This document shows positions 48,301 to 60,121 of a stretch of 64,000 nt of DNA, in pieces (position 1 is the first letter of the stretch; each line of letters starts with the position of its first letter). The notes under the pieces are model-generated. The model saw only the letters and a list, made by a program, of their open reading frames with translations, was not told where the DNA came from and made no database searches. Position numbers and translations under genes: made by a program. The DNA lies in the NCBI GenBank assembly GCA_011033025.1, contig WFMF01000052.1, forward strand, positions 1 to 64,000, given 5' to 3'. This DNA is from Beroe forskalii (taxonomy: Eukaryota; Ctenophora; Nuda; Beroida; Beroidae).

Positions 48301-51300
48301 TTCATTCATATTTTTGACACTTGCATAAAACGATGAGCATGATATTAATTTACTCCTTTTATTATTATTGCTTATTACTTCATTAACTATAGAGACATGG
48401 ATTGATCAGATTACAGCACTTCTGTATTGTATTTTGAAGATAACAATACATCTTTTCCATAGTTTCGTATGTTGTGTTGAATTGTGACATTTGGACATTG
48501 ATACCGTGGTAATAATTAAAGTGTTTTCCCCACTAAGAGTATGCAGCCTGGACATGTACTGAGGAGCCTTTCCAAATCACGTGTCCAGATAACCAGAAGA
48601 TCTTCATCCATGATGCTTACCAAGGCTGGCAGAAAGAGAACGCCTACGATTACGTTCTCTTCAACAATAATCAGAGCTATTGTGGTGGAAAATACGATGA
48701 GATAAATGACTCATGCAACATAGACAGGTCAGCATTTGAATTTGTGGTACATCAAAGCTCTTATCTATGAACCCCAAATCCACATTAACAGTGAAATCGG
48801 GTACACCTCATGTACATTATACCTATGTACGAATATTCCGATTACCGAATCGTATGTGATGGTAAGACGCTAAGAGTACCTACAAATAATAAACAATCGC
48901 ACAAAATACGCTTAGAGCATGGCTGGGAATCCGTTTATATACGCTTAGAGCATGGCTGGGAATGCGCTTATGCAAATTATACATTATATAATACACGCCT
49001 ACAAGTACCCTCAAAATTGGCTAATATTATATCATATCACATTTAAAAGTTAGATGTTTGCTTTGTCTATGAATGTTATGGTTAACAGAGTTTGTTATCA
49101 TTATCTTACTCTTCCAGGTCAATTGAAGTGGAAACAAAGTGCAATGGGAAAACAGAATGCCAGATTGAACCTCTAAGCAACGACACGTCTTGTGAAGAGT
49201 CAACTAACTCTTATCATAAAGCGTTCTCAATGATTTACTACAAATGTTCTTTATCAGGTTATCTGTCATTTAATAAGCTGTGAGATCATTGTTTAAATAT
49301 GACTTGACATCAATTTTAAAATGAAGTAGTGCTGTGTTGGCATCAACTTTCAAACGCAAGGAAAAAATTGTCAATTCCATCTCGGAAACTTGCAGAGGAT
49401 GGAAAAAATCTAATTATATATATCTTTCGTCGTAGTAGTAATAATGGCTATGTGCCCTTTCAGAAAAGGCTGAAAATTTATTGTACTGATTTTATTCAAT
49501 TTCAAAGCCCTTATGGGTGCCCCACCGTGGATTTTTATACAAACCAAAACAAAATTGTAACATTTCAAAAAATGGCTGAAAATCCCCTAACCTTGCAAAG
49601 TTACAACTCTAAAACAAAATGACGTACCATTTCAGCTTTTATTTTATAAAATAATAATTTTAGCAAAAATTATGACAGCATTTCACAAGAAACAAAAATT
49701 TCGCATCGAAAATGGTGCCATTTCAGAAAAAGCGTCGAAAATCGCAAATTCTTCAACAAAATGGAACCATTTCCGAATGTGGTTGAAATTCCCAAGCGGA
49801 ATTGATACCATTTCGGTGATTTATGATAAAACTGCCATAAATTAAATCCCTTTAAGCCTTTACACACTGAAAAGTCAGGAAAAAAGGAGTTAAAATGGTA
49901 GCAAAGAATCGAGTCAAATTTGTTCATCGCCGGTCTTTCCCTTGAAAAATATTCAAATCAAGAAACCTGAATTAGATCTTCTACGATTGTGTAGAGGTTA
50001 CCACGACTCAAATCGGAAAAGTGCAAATTTTCAATCGGCCTTCTACTTCGGGGCGCCACGGGGGCGTAAGGGGGCGCCAAAAGGGCATCGGTCTGGGCAC
50101 TAACTCACTCAGGATGCAACATCAAGGTGAACTTTTCCTCGCTACCAAAACCTTTGACTCTTAGGCAATTCGATGTATGCACTTTATTTTGCTTATATTT
50201 TGACATTTTGTTCTCTTCAGAGGGCTGTAACGACGACCAGCCCTGGATTTGCAATGTGAATAAGATAATGGATGCCTGTTATGATAAGGATTCACCAAGC
50301 TATTACGATGCGCAGTATAGTTGTCAGAGGACGTGTAACCTGTGCAACCCAAAAACAAGTGGTATGGAGTGGTTTGGACTTTGCAGTGATCATACAAAAA
50401 ATAAACTGGCATTCAGAGGCTTTTGATAGCAAACTTACATACTAACAAGAAATTAGAATAATTCATTCACTTCAACAATCGTCGATCATTAAATGATAAC
50501 CATCTGTCAATTTCTTAATTGATATATGCTATAAAATAATTATTTAGACAATTAAGTAGGTACATTGTGTAACACGAAAATTTCCAACTCAAAATCAGAA
50601 TGAATCAATTTCAGAGTGGATTGACATTAAAGACGACGCAATTCAAACCAGTATCTCCATAGAGTCTGGTATATCAATCAGGAAGAAGGTCATCGATGAA
50701 TTATCAAAGAGAGAAAACTTCAAAGTTTCTTTAGTTGGAATCTTTGGCGAAGATGAAGTACAGAACGAAGTGGAGTGGAAATTCAACAAGTTTGTAATTT
50801 ATTGTTTTTTTTTTCTTTATTTATGTAGCCATGATTATGCTGAGGAGTCTGGGATTCATTGAAACATTGAGTCATTGCCCATTGGGTAATCTTAACTCAG
50901 AAAAGCATGATTAGAATCATTAATTCAGACGTTATAAAAGAATAATGAAATATTCTTATCAGAGTTAAGAGACGAGTGAAATTTGCCACAGAGAGTTGTA
51001 ATAGTGCATCCGAAGAAGCAGATGAGGCCTACGAAGCACCTTTTTGCGAAGCAACCTCAGTTTGGAATTTCAGGATTGCAAGGTTAGTATGATATAGGAA
51101 ATTTTTAGATACTATAGAAAGTTTAATGAACAATAATCTCATAATTAATTATTGATCAATTCAAATTGAGTATATTTGTTCCCCATGTTGCATTATTATC
51201 GCACGGATCTTAAGACCAGGCTAGTAATACTCCAATATCGTATATGCTTGTCTGTCTAGTGTCTACGGTAAACTATTGGCTTGAGAAAAAATCATCTTCA

Positions 51301-54300
51301 GTGACCTATTTCAATTGTCTTGTGACAATCATCAAGTATTCAATATGGAAATCCCAAATTGGTGCCCGTTTTGGTTGGCGCTGCAATACCCTTCCTACTT
51401 CAAAGGGATAAGATTTGATCAAAAAATAATAGAAAAAGTGACTGATCAGCTGGAATTAATGACAGGTTAGAAATCACAATATTTTGTTGTTGATACTTTG
51501 ATATGGCACCTATTGACTAAATGACACCTTTGATATGCCACCTATTGATATTATTTAGCCACTTTCTTACGACTGCACCTGACACAGCTTCAGACTGAAA
51601 TGCCCGTTGCCCATCTACGATCCGTCTATTGAAAGTAATCGGTTATTAAGTTGTTAGTGAGAGCAGTGAACATTGCCATTACCTTATTGAATGAGCCAAA
51701 TTATTATCATCAAATAAGCAAATTATACCTCATTGAAAATTATAGATCTACTACTGACTTCATTAAAGGCTTTAATAAGGCATGTGCCGATTGTGCTCAT
51801 TGAAGAAATTCTGGATAGGTAGGCAGAATTTCTTAACTCTTAATATCATAATATTATTATCATAATAATTGTAATAATTATCATAATTTTAATTATCATG
51901 ATAGGTAACTATAGTAATTATCATGACGATCAGAATAATTACCAGTTTTCAGGGGCACTCCGTACCATCAAGGGCTTTTAAATAAACTTCACTGTAGCTG
52001 TAAAGCTGTAACCAGCTCGGTAATCGGTACTTTGGCATCAGATTTTTTTACCCATCTTAATCTAAGATTTCGATTATTGGAATTTACTGTAGGTATGTAA
52101 AACAGTCAATTTTGTTGCAGAAGATGAAGCATACTTGATATCCAATACAAGGAGTGGCGAAAGTTTTCACTCGAGACTCACTTATACTGGATCTCCGAAA
52201 GGTAACGTACGAATTTTGCGGGAGATGGTTAATTTGGTTACAATTCGGGTTACAATGTTAAGATAACTTATTAACTTAAATTTTAACAATGAACATCATC
52301 AAAATTTGTTATCATCAAACTGAATGCTACGGCCTATTATTGGTAGTATATTATAACAAATTTAACATTTTTTTCTATTATATTATGTCATTGTAAATAA
52401 AATGAGTTTCAGTTAACGGCATGCGCCTGAAGTGTGTTATGGCAAGGCGACTGAGTAATGAAGTTGTCCACACAGCTAACTACAGAGCAATTGTCGAAAG
52501 TTTCCATCCTGCAGGTAGGTAATCGTTGCATTAAAACTAGTTCATCTTCCTGCATCTTCCTGCAAATTCATGGATCGTTTTACTCCCTTTTTCTAGCGTG
52601 TTAGCATCAATTGCGACACTTCTACGCAAATCCTTTACTATAAGACTATACTACGTTACTAAACATTGTCACATTATATTCTCAGATTGGAAAGAAGTGT
52701 TGGATGATTTTGATGGGAGGCAATGTTTCTACACGTACCGCGATATTCCTGGTATGGATCAAAGGGTGTATCTGTGCGATGAGAGCAGCCTTCAAACTTA
52801 CACGATTACAATGCGAGACGAGGATATCTGCATCTTCAGCTCCCATTGTATCGGTAAACATCGCTATTTACTTATTATTCTATGCCTATGAGTCTATACA
52901 AAGTGAGAAAGAGCTGAGTTAGACACTGAATATTATAACCTTTACTTCTATAACAAGTAATAACGATGATGAAGATACATTATTAAAAGTTGGCCCATTG
53001 AAAGTGAAACACGACAAGAAAATATCACATACATGCATTTAAGTCAAATTGTTCATCAATTTATTTCAGTATCGGGCAATAATCAAGCGTGCATGTGTCC
53101 CAGTGTTGAGATTGGAACTGATCAAAAGCAGCTGAACACCACCATATGTATGGGCAGAACAGGCCAATACACCGCAGTTCCCACAAAATATATGTGTCAA
53201 ACGCATAATTGGAATTATTGCATAGACGCAAATACATTCATATTGAGCCTCTGTGTGGAACCTAGTCAGACATTTGAGTGTAGTAATGGTAAGGTGATTA
53301 GTAAAGAACTGACATGTAACTATAGGGATGACTGTGGTACGTATGATGATTGGCATCGCTTTAGTCTCTATGAAGACGAGTCTCAGTGTGGACATGGACA
53401 CGGAGTATCTTGTCCTTACGAATCAACTGAGGGCAATAGGACGATCGATGTGTGGATACCTCCATTTTCTCTGTGCCAAGAAGAAAGTATATGCAGTGAG
53501 GAGTATATGCCGACATGTGAAAAAGCACTGGATTGTAAATACGAAGGTTATTATAATGTTCACGTGAACAAGACGCAAATGTGCGATCCAACGGGCTATA
53601 GTTATTGTGACGACTCCCAGAAAACATATTTAAACTGTCCCAACACCCAGGAGTCTCGGTCGGTGGAGTGTTTTCACCAGAATGAGCAAGTCAAAGTGGG
53701 AAAACGTTTGGAATGCGATGGATATGTCACTTGCGACAACGGAGATGATGAAAAGTGCCTCAAATCAAACAGCAGTTGTTTGGAGAATGTTATATGGCTG
53801 CATTCATCCGAATCGTGTATCGACACAAATGTTGATTACATCCTATGCCCACAATCATCATGGGAGGATGAACTATTGAATCATTATTTGCACATAGATC
53901 TGATGTGCAATGGCCGAAAAGACTGCGAGGGCAGAAACGAAGAAGAGCAATGCGGGTCAAAGAGTGACTTAATTTTGAAACGTTTCCTTCCTGGACCTGA
54001 GGGATACTTTTTCTTTAATCGTAGTTCTTATGTTCATCCTGATTGCATACCAGGGATAAAAAAATCAGGAATTAATTGCGAGCAGAGACGGTTCTATTAT
54101 ACAGAAGAATTCAAGTGCACCTCAACAGCAAAAAAATGTAAATTAGAATACGTCTTTGACTATTGTTTAACTGATCAGTTATGTGGTATTGCGTCTGGTC
54201 AAGCTAATAAAACGTACGATGAAATTAAAGGTATCAAAGATAACATCTACATGGACGTTCCTGAGACTAAACCCCGTGATTTTGGATTCACGAAATGCTC

Positions 54301-55786
54301 CGACAATCATATCATTCGTATAACATCTTGGTGTGACACCATAGTAGATTGTACAGACGGCTCCGATGAGCTTAACTGTTCGTCTAATAGCAACATAATG
54401 ACGTTTGATTGTGGAGAAAATATTACATTAGCAAGGCGATTTCAACCCATTTCACAGAAGTGCAATGGTGTGATGGATTGCCCTAACGGCTACGATGAAT
54501 GTAATGAGGACTGCGTTTTCGACAGCAGCCGATCTATAGTAACGAAGAAGTACATACCTGTGGCTGGCTTTATCGGCATTACAGCTACAGTAGTCAATCT
54601 ACTATCTATCACCAAGTATCTGCTACAAGTTTCTTCCATGCGCCAGATGAACAGTTTCATAAACCAGTCATTCATTGCGATGATATCGATAGGAGACTTG
54701 CTGGTCGGAGTTTACATGATTGCAATAGTGGCTGTTACTCTATCTTACGGGGATGAGTATTGTGTGGACAGACTCAGGTGGCTGAGTAGTGATGGGTGCT
54801 CAGCTTTAGGGATAGTTAGCACTACAGGGACACTAATCTCTATGCTATCAATGACAACTTTAAGTGTTTTCAGGATGGTTTCCTTGAAATCTATGATCAG
54901 TGCGGGAGAGGTGAATAAGAGAAAAGTGCTAAAAGTAACATTAGTTTGCCTTTTCATTTCTACCATAGCATTCACCATAGCCCTTGTTCCTATACTGGAG
55001 GAAACAGAAAACTATTTTGTGAATGGAATGCTTTTTGAGAATAATCCTTTATTCACTGAAGTTGTTGACCGCAGAATGATCTATGAGCTTCACCGTTCCT
55101 TTACGGACAATCTCAACATTGATTCGCACTATGGAAAATTCATTAAACATACATGGGATTGGCATTCTTTTGAAGTCCTCTTCGAAAGTTTATACTACAC
55201 AGAGAATCGCACTGTTGGTTTTCCAAAACCGACATACATTGGTAAAAAAGTAGGTTTCTATGGAAATCAAGGGGTATGCCTATTCAAGTATTTTGTAACA
55301 CCATCAGATCCACAATTTGCGTTTTCTCTATCCATCATCTTCCTAAGTGCCCTGTGTTTCGTCATCATCACATGTTGCTATGTGATAATCTTCAAGCATG
55401 CTTCCTCGAGCACACAAACATCGGGAGCTTCAGACATGCAACGAAATTCCATGATACGACTGCAACGGAAGATATCCCTCATAATCGCCACAGATTTCAT
55501 GACTTGGATTCCATTTATTGCTATATGTATACTACATCTCATGGGCTTGATCGTGGCGACACCCTTATATGAATTTTGTTCAATTCTACTCATTCCCATA
55601 AACAGTGTTATCAACCCAGTGATATATAATGGCGACAAGATAGTGGATGGCATCAGAAAAACATTTTCAAAGGTGACGATAAGACGCAAAAGAAATCTAA
55701 CGGTTGTTGCCTCGATCAATCAAGGAACAGTTGTGGAAAACATCAGTATTGTCATGACGAAGAGATCTGACACAAAAACAAACTAA
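45349..55786 (+). CDS. SUEL lectin-ShKT-LDLa seven-transmembrane receptor, 12 exons
   Basis: Exons: 45349-45415, 46504-46803, 48538-48727, 49118-49257, 50221-50361, 50615-50789, 50963-51082, 51302-51465, 52121-52201, 52413-52514, 52686-52853, 53070-55786. All have GT-AG borders and join in phase to 1,454 residues. Exon 1 is a signal peptide (MDQKYILVITIVAHVTLVLS). Exon 2 is an acidic, PTD-rich linker. Exons 3-4 (residues about 128-231) form a SUEL/galactose-binding lectin domain (ITCPDNQKIFIHDAYQGW, CNIDRSIEVETKCNGKTEC, SMIYYKC). Exon 5 is a ShKT domain (CNDDQPWIC to ACYDKDSPSYYDAQYSC to RTCNLC). Exons 6-11 are unrecognised. Exon 12 holds a cysteine-rich stretch and five LDLa modules (about 620-656, 750-779, 809-844, 959-986, 997-1027; for example CDTIVDCTDGSDELNC). 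It then encodes seven helices (about 1044-1403) with TDFMTWIP in helix 6 and NPVIY in helix 7. The helices resemble the LDLa/relaxin-receptor and GRL101-like rhodopsin subfamily. DRY is replaced by VFRMVS. Loop 2 is about 105 residues. The ligand is unknown. Confidence 0.82.
45628..46460. mobile_element. Foldback element in intron 1 of the lectin receptor
   Basis: The left arm (about 45628-45842, starting gagtggggaggtccaaccct) and right arm (about 46250-46460, ending agggttgaaacccccccc) are inverted copies, roughly 210 bases each at about 80% by eye. A 400-base spacer lies between. Recognisable matched words are gcctcggagca against tgcaccaaggcc and cccaaattcg against cgaatttggg. It ends about 40 bases before the exon 2 acceptor. 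Confidence 0.75.
46986..47817. mobile_element. 830-base element with GGCCCAGYGACAGAACAC ends
   Basis: Left ggcccagtgacagaacacgc and right gtgttctgtcgctgggcc are inverted termini of about 25 bases with two mismatches. They are flanked by aaac on both sides, a possible 4-base target duplication. The centre (about 47310-47400) is a second long hairpin built on gagacgtgatt and aatcacgtctc. It is non-coding and sits in intron 2 of the lectin-receptor gene. Confidence 0.7.
47826..47995. mobile_element. MITE-like element, GGGATCGTTCACA family, copy 4
   Basis: agggatcgttcacatattac and gtaatatgtgaacaatccct are inverted termini with a few mismatches, 170 bases apart, in intron 2 of the lectin receptor. 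This is the best-preserved copy in the window. The internal acgtaatcaatttttggccg and tccccctcgtaatc words match the copy at 16142. Confidence 0.75.
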
Positions 55787-55974
55787 GAATATTTTTTTGC
55801 CTTATATAGCAGGCATGGATTGATCAAATTGCAGCACTTCTGTATTGTCTTACAACAAAATAATTTACGATTTGAAACTTATTTCAATTTTAAGTCTTAA
55901 GAAGGATCTCATAAATCAGAATTTTGTGAAACATCTCTTATATAATTTCGCAACCTCTGTTTTTTTGTTTGTCG

Positions 55975-57533
55975 TAACGGCGGAAACATCTTCGGAACGC
56001 GCGCGCATTACGATTTGTGCGGGTTACCATGGTGACACGTGCACGGAGAATTGCGCGCGCGCTCATTTCTGTTAACGGTGTTTTGATTACGTTAGTACGT
56101 TGCGATCTCGGACAACTTTTGAACGAATCGGAGTTTTTTGATGCGGTAAAAAGCATGATTCAACGGAAAAGTTGTTGAGTCTTGAAACATCAAAGAAGCA
56201 ACAATTCGGATACTGGGACTTTATCTGTTGAAGTGTTGTTTAATGCTGTTTTCATTTCGTTGCAGCTCCGTAATTTTTTGATCTAATTGGAATTTTTTGA
56301 TGCGGTAAAAAGAATTGTGGGGGTTGAAATTTGCGAAGGAGGTGCTGCGTAGCAGCGCCGAGTGAGCTGTGTATATGCAGGCCCTACGGGCCTGCTAGTC
56401 TTATATATAATTTGGAGATGGCACGTGAATTATGTCTGTTTGTGCGGGCGCACAGTTTAAATTTGAGCTTGCCAAGAAAATATCAAGGAAAACGAATGCA
56501 AAGATGCGCGTAATGGTACCGTTGCTATGGAAACCAATTTTTGCACGTGCAGATTATGATCAGTTCTATGCGAGTGCTTTCTATTACGCTACGACTGTAT
56601 AATGCTGTGCTGTAGTTTTTGAAAATTTTTGACGTTTCCTTAACTTCAAATTTAAGATCTCAAGATGGAGAATGGGCATAACTTGAATAACGGAGGATAT
56701 TTCAGATGGATTGCTTTTGTTGTGGCAGAGGTTGGTCAATGGTTGATAATCAAAGTTGATTCAGTGATAACTGTAGCTACGAAATTTAATGTTTAAAGCA
56801 ATTTAAGGTTTGAAACCATCGAATATAAGTGTAGCAGGTTACGAAGACAGTTCCTAGCCTGGATCAATGAAAAAAAAAGCAACAAAATTTGTCCAATGTC
56901 GGTATGAGAATCGGTTGTCAGAATTAACATCATCTTGCAATCAAAACGTAACAAAAGTCGCGTCGATTAGCACGACTAAGATAAACCGAAGGACAACTCT
57001 TCACTCTGCTCCTTCATAAAACTGAAAATTTTATTTCTTTGATAACGGATCGGATTTTTTGATGTGGTAAAAAGTATCCAATCACTTTAATTGGTAGTGT
57101 TTAAAATTGGCGAAAGAGAAGCTTTGTAGCAGCGTCAAGTGAGATGTGTTTTTGCAGGCCCAAGGCCCAAACGGGCCTGCTAGTCTTAATAATAAAGTAA
57201 ATTCACACGTGAATAATGTTTGTGCGGGCGCACACCATTAAATTAGAGCTTGCCAAGGAAATTTCAAGAGAAAGAAAGGCTAAGCCGGGCTTAGTCGCGC
57301 CGTTGCTATGGATACAGATATTCTGCACGTGAAGATTAATCGCACGCGCATTCTTTACGGTTTAATGCTGTTTTGATTTCGGAGCTTTATAACTTTTGGT
57401 GTGATTAGAATTTTTTGATGCGGTAAAAATAATTTAGTTGATTTGAGTTGCGGGGTTTGAAATTTGCGAACGAGGTACTGCGTAGCAGCGCCGAGTGAGC
57501 TCTGTGTATGCAGGCCCAACGGGCCTGCTAGTA
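55975..57533 (+). mobile_element. Three Helitron-like copies with hairpin and CTAG ends
   Basis: Three similar segments end at about 56397, 57182 and 57533. Each ends in a perfect hairpin (gcaggcccaacgggcctgc or a variant) followed directly by tagt, so that CTAG then T closes the copy. Shared internal words are tttttgatgcggtaaaaa, gctgcgtagcagcgccgagt, gtgcgggcgcacac and gttgctatggaaac. A reversed copy is at 2285-2645, and a diverged one ends at about 61822. A 3' hairpin with CTRR and a T flank is the Helitron signature, but no Rep/helicase is present, so these would be non-autonomous. Confidence 0.6.
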
Positions 57534-57649
57534 AATTATAATATAATAGTTCCAAATATATAATGGTCCTAAATTCTTAAATTGATGGCATATCTAATTT
57601 TCAACTGCTAGATAGAATCCAATGTCGTGACAAGTTGTAGACAATTTTA

Positions 57650-57975
57650 CTTTGAAGGTTTTTCTTCTATTTTAACAGCCGTATGGCCAATGACAGGAAT
57701 CGAAGGATCCAAGTAACCAAGCCAGTGACGGTAAATAGGGAAGTGTAATACATACTGATATACTTTATTTGCCTGAGCCTTCGCTGCAATGGACAGCTCC
57801 TCCCGCAGTTTCCTTTACGCTCGGCTAATAAGTGAACCGTGTGGCTGCAATATAGGATTGACATACCTAATAATACGTATCTTTGACCCTTGGTGGGAAT
57901 GGAAGGGAATCGAACTCGGGATCTTTCGATCCCGAGCAAGACTTAATACCATTACACCAACTGACCACAATGGAA
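57650..57975 (-). mobile_element. tRNA-derived SINE-like sequence
   Basis: On the - strand, GTCAGTTGGTGTAATGGTA is followed by CTCGGGATCGAAAGATCCCG and AGTTCGATTCC, which resemble a tRNA A box, a stem and a B box. The 9-base stem with GAAA loop and the unpaired T arm rule out a working tRNA. About 200 bases on, the tail GATTCCTGTCATTGGC to AACCTTCAAAGT matches copies at 1549-1612 and 41525-41580. Confidence 0.5.
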
Positions 57976-60121
57976 CTATGCCATGAAGATGGCATAATTT
58001 TCTTTTTCTTTTTGTAAATAGATTAGGTATCACTAGAAGAGAAATTGCATTCATTGATAAGACTGCCAGTTCAACCAATATGCAAGCAATGAATTAAGGA
58101 AATACAGGAAGAAGCTCTCAGTTTTGTACTTCTGTTAATATTTAAATCTTTAAATGAACTTTTACATGCTGTCCTTCCTCCTTAATAGATTTATCAAAAT
58201 AATACCTATGTCCTATTTCCTCTAGAATTCTCATAATATCCTAGATTTCTCATAAGTTTATGGTACTAATCATGGAATAGATTAAAGGAGAGGAGGTTTA
58301 TTAAGATTATGTCTTGGACTTATGCCATTCTGTTTTAATCAGTGTCCTTTTCGTTATAAACCGCACATATTATTAAATGCAGCCCTCCGTACTCTCATCA
58401 TGCCATACCACATTTTCCTGGTATCGGTATGTTTACAGTGTCCTCTTTGACCAGGAATTCTTGTTCCAGCTTCATCGTAATCAGAGACTGTTTGCCGCTC
58501 AAGAGAGTGTGTCGAATAGCGATTCTCCAGGTTAATGGGTCTGAGTTCTCCTATCTGGCATTGGATAAAACTCCTAAATTCAACACAATGGGCGCAAAGA
58601 CGCAAGAAAATGGAAGGGAATGAATCCAATGGGCGACATATCGGTAATTAATAATTATGGAATACATATAGATACAATGGGCGCTTAGACGCTAGCTATA
58701 ACGTAATAAAGTAATAGAACATACTTGCAAACCAGCAAATTCACTTCAATACTGTAGTTACCTAAATTATGAAATATAACAACTTAACAAATTGGAAATA
58801 AATGGGGAAAATTGGGAAATAAATTGGGAAACAAAAGGGGGTACAAAGGTTGTCTGACCCGTTCGCGGGGGAAAAACGTCTGACAATACAAAGGAGAGTA
58901 TTTTCATTACCAAGCACATTGCCAGAAAGTTCACCAGACTTGGGGGTGCGTTTGCTCGATGTACCAAAAAATAAGTGAGCACAATTTTAGCACAGATAAG
59001 AAAGAAGGGGGCACCTATTGTCTTTTCAGGTAGGAGGAGACTTACTTTTGCAGCCCATCAAATTGATGTATAGACTTATAGAGGGCAAAGTATCTATTTA
59101 GGAAGAGAATGTATGGTTTTATGATCGCAGCCAGGTTTACAGTGAGGTACCAAAACTACTACTCACCTCTTACTTAAAATAGTTTTAAAAACTTAACGAT
59201 GAAATAGTACAGTAGTCAGCATCGAAAATTAGTCATTGAAAACATTCAGTCTGAATAACGCGGTTTTAATAAGTATTGGCCGAGTGAATTGGCGCGTTAC
59301 ATTACCTACGTATTTTAAAATTGATTTGAAGAGGGAAAGATGTAGTTGGAAGGGATGAAAGAGGGGGTGAGATGGCGGGAAGCCGGAAGTGAGACAATGT
59401 AAACAAGCCAGAAAGTGTTAAGGTGTTAAGATGATTGATGGATCTAAAGCTGGATGAATATAGCAACAGGACACGCCAACAAAACGATAGAAATGGCTCC
59501 ATTACGAATTGTTGATACCACAGCATTGCACTTCATTATGGTTTCCGATGATAAGGCACTGCAAGTAGGGAGATACAGACGTGTGCATACGAAGCTCATC
59601 AAGTTCTCACTCATAATATCAAGGACACAATATGGCAATAACACATGACATGTACAAGCAGTTTAGAAGCAAGTTATTACTTAATTAAGTATTAGTGAGG
59701 AGCATGTTGTGAAGTTACATAGCTGACACGATCAGCCAGTGAAAGGAGAAGTACAGCAATATCAATTACCAGTAAAGCAGTAAACAATAGTCAAATTAGT
59801 GGAGCGTTGTTTGTATCGGTTCCGTACAGGGCTATCAAGCTGCGGTGTTATAATCACAGGAGAATAGGAGATTATTAATCTAATGCTGCATCATGTACGA
59901 CTAATTAACTAAATTGAAATTATGACGACCATGCGGCCCAACATCACCAGCTAACCATTCCAAAGGAAAACAGAGCCGTCACATTCAACCGCCTATTATC
60001 TGAGTGTGACACGCAATATAATATCATTTTTACGGTAATCAGGTGCTAACAAAGCAAAACGAGAAAGCACATTTGATACAGTTTAAATCTTGATTTCCGA
60101 AGATCTCGTAATTCATCTTAC

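Larger units (their letters stand above)
19428..60121 (-). other. DNMT3: Inferred 40.7-kb DNMT3 intron hosting nested genes
   Basis: On the - strand the donor reads GCCAG|GTAAGA at the 60122 boundary. The acceptor reads TTTTTACAG|G at the 19427 boundary. Both are phase 2 and join sequence that is contiguous in the DNMT3 family. The interval holds a minisatellite, two - strand genes, a two-gene mobile element, two large foldbacks and a 12-exon + strand receptor gene. The other DNMT3 introns seen here are short (about 110 bases to 1.5 kb), so this one is exceptional. An assembly join or a local inversion or insertion cannot be excluded from sequence alone. Confidence 0.8.
55787..60121. other. 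Repeat-filled end of the DNMT3 giant intron
   Basis: Between the lectin-receptor stop and the next DNMT3 exon I find no supported gene. Three Helitron-like copies occupy roughly 55975-57533. A SINE-like sequence follows at 57650-57975. The open frames at 58354-58629 and 59444-59648 show no motif I trust. Bases 58800-59400 look non-repetitive but are featureless to me. Confidence 0.4.

Noticed and set aside
57900..57975. Functional tRNA gene
   Set aside because: A- and B-box-like words are present on the - strand, but the T arm does not pair and the anticodon region is a 9-base stem with a GAAA loop. A SINE-like origin fits better.
58354..58629. Possible reverse-transcriptase C terminus on the - strand
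   Set aside because: The translation has no palm motif or cysteine box that I can point to; resemblance is only in composition.
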